Shown here: positions 62,701 to 64,000 of the stretch, piece by piece
How positions within the stretch are numbered: the stretch's first letter is position 1
How the letters are laid out: every line of letters starts with the position of its first letter
Source: Gautieria morchelliformis
Taxonomy: Eukaryota; Basidiomycota; Agaricomycetes; Gomphales; Gomphaceae
Length of the DNA: 64,000 nt
Assembly: GCA_015179125.1 (NCBI GenBank)
Contig: WHVA01000026.1
Coordinates: 310,001-374,000, forward strand
Direction of reading: 5' to 3'
The notes under the pieces: generated by a model
Told to the model about the DNA's origin: nothing
The model's input: only the letters and a program-made list of their open reading frames with translations
Databases searched by the model: none
Made by a program: the position numbers and the translations under genes

Positions 62701-64000
62701 GATGCTCCCGCCGAGGCGTACCTGTGCGCTGTCCACACCATCTTGTGATTGATGCTTGCGAGGAACTCGGCCCAGTGCTCTTTTTTTGAGTCTTCTATTT
62801 CTCCAGCATAGCTGTTCCTGGCGCATCTGTACTCTTCGTGTGGGGTGCGTCGGGTCGTTTCTCTTTGCGTAAGCCTTTCTTCCCAAGCGCCTCGTCTCGT
62901 TCCTCTTCTGAGTCAGTTGGAGCGACCACCAGCGCTTTACGTACGGCGAGGGTTTGCTCATTGGCACTAGCTCTTCCGTGGTGTCCTGGATGGCTGTGAT
63001 GAGCGCCTCCAGGTGGGTATGGAACTGTCGTTGGTCCTTCGGGGTTGGGTTTTCTATGACTTGTTCCAACCTCGTTTCTAACGCCTTGTTGTAAACTTTC
63101 CAATCCACCTGCCTGTAGTTACATTGTGGTCTGTGCGTGGCGGTCTCGACTGTGAGGTCTATCTTCGTGTCTATGGGATAGTGGTCGGTTTTTGGTGGGC
63201 GCTCCTCCGGCACTGTCATGCAAGTGATCAGTCTCTCTGCTAGCGAAGGTGAGGCGAATATGTTATCTGTTCGAGTATGGTTTCCCGTTGCCATCGCTTT
63301 CAGGGTTGGCACTCCTTTTGGCAGTGTCATTTGCATCCCCTGCTCCGCTATGGCGTCCAGCAGTGTTTGCACCTCGTTGAGATTGGCTCTGGTGAATAGG
63401 TGCGAATTGCATAGCTTGTCCCATAGCGGGTGGTGCCTATTGAAATCCCCTAGCCATAGCATTTCTTCCGTCTCCCTTCCCTGTGTGGCTTCTTCTGCCG
63501 CTTTGTCCTGTATGTGTTTTCGCACGGCCCTTATACTGTCTGACTGTGCAACGTCTGCGTATATGTTGTAGATTGCTATTTTACCCACGCTTGTCTTGAT
63601 GTTTATTGCCGTGACGTCCGGAGATCCTACCTCCATCGCCCCCCATGCGCTCGTCGCGATCTTTTTGTTTATCAGTATCATCAACCTCGTCCTTGCCCCT
63701 CCATTCTGGAAGTACATCCTCGGATATACTGTGTACCAGCTATGCATGGCCCTGGAGTTTCCCAAAAAGTCAATATATGGTTCTTGGATCGCAAGGATAT
63801 CATAGTGATCAGCCGTGCACTTAGCTAGCATTTCCGCTGTGGCGGTGAGTGACTTGTTCACGTTTTGTTGTCTGATTCTCAAATTTTGGATCTGTTGTTC
63901 GGCTCTATTCATTGTGGGATCGGTGCATTGTTGTTGTCCTGCTGCTGTCCTGTTTGCGTCTGTTCGTGGTGCGTTCCAATCCCGTAGTCATCTAGCCTGC
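59741..64000 (-). mobile_element. Tad-like LINE, 5' end off window
   Basis: On minus: the end of ORF1 (before 63912), ORF2 with endonuclease, RT, RNase H and C-terminal zinc finger, a 160-bp 3' UTR and an A tail of 27 (T run 59741-59767). Same family type as the LINE pieces at 31885-36166, though sequence identity is only moderate. Confidence 0.92.
59927..63912 (-). pseudogene. LINE ORF2: endonuclease, reverse transcriptase, RNase H, CCHC-like end; frameshifted
   Basis: Start at 63912 (MNRAEQQIQNLRIRQQNVNK). The AP-like endonuclease carries LAIQEPYIDFLGNS, YNIYADVAQ, LGDFNRHHPLWD, TRTDNIFASP and KTDHYPIDTK. A frameshift near 62830 leads to the RT frame (61734-62741) with FKAPGDNGIPNELI, YRPIALLDTIGKVLS, NHFGCRPGRTTTD, VLYLDIKGAFPS, GMDQGCPLSA and the catalytic FVDDTTLTA. 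Further frame changes near 61735 and 61650 lead to the last frame (59927-61681). That frame carries the RT thumb, RNase H (VVVYTDGSCIEGGVGAAAVM, ALDNQAAIQTT, WVPGHEGVAGNERADEEAKK) and the terminal CQACGSAQETVQHYLFQC motif. Domains are complete, but the frameshifts make it inactive as written. Confidence 0.92.

Overview
The window looks like a transposon-rich segment of a basidiomycete genome, probably a mushroom-forming agaricomycete. The few host genes are split by many short (about 50 nt) GT-AG introns and include a HAC1/cib1-type bZIP regulator. Most of the rest is fungal transposons: chromodomain Ty3/gypsy elements, Tad-like LINEs, a hAT, a TA-flanked TIR element and rolling-circle Helitrons. 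The species call is inference; no rRNA or mitochondrial marker was found.

Host genes. 1-2692 (minus) is a nonaspanin (TM9SF/EMP70) gene cut by the left edge. It is divergent from the unfolded-protein-response bZIP gene at 3371-4600 (plus). That gene has a normal 49-nt intron and a frame change that is resolved exactly by removing a 20-nt segment (4131-4150) bounded by IRE1-type CNG|CNGN cleavage sites. 38541-39444 is a broken alpha-amylase (GH13) remnant. 57391-58350 (minus) is a glutathione-S-transferase-like gene. 40.6-43.7 kb holds poorly resolved Pro/His/Ala-rich coding remnants among palindromes.

Mobile elements, left to right. There is an orphan copia gag (5150-6049). A TA-flanked TIR element (6279-12256) contains a complete hAT (6870-11969, 8-bp TSD), which in turn contains a solo LTR (8157-9186, 5-bp TSD). 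A solo LTR of a second family follows (13023-13677). 14428-21697 is a head-to-head arrangement of two copies of one gypsy family, a gag-only copy on plus and a gag-pol copy on minus. It abuts a LINE RT scrap and a long minus ORF interrupted mainly by TGA codons. A defective 8.2-kb chromovirus (23710-31884, minus) appears to use Tf1-like self-priming, lacks gag, carries an antisense spliced ORF, and has a solo LTR in its RNase H region. Then come a LINE 3' end with A tail (31885-33060), directly followed by a LINE 5' half (33061-36166) carrying another solo LTR. Two Helitrons lie head-to-tail (about 45558-48411 and 48412-54461), and a minus-strand LINE runs off the right edge (59741-64000).

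Six insertions have exact target-site duplications or TA flanks, so a relative order can be read: TIR element, then hAT, then LTR; LINE, then LTR; chromovirus, then LTR; Helitron 1, then LTR. Several in-frame stops in the elements are TGA where the family usually has Arg, as expected from C-to-T change at CGA codons.
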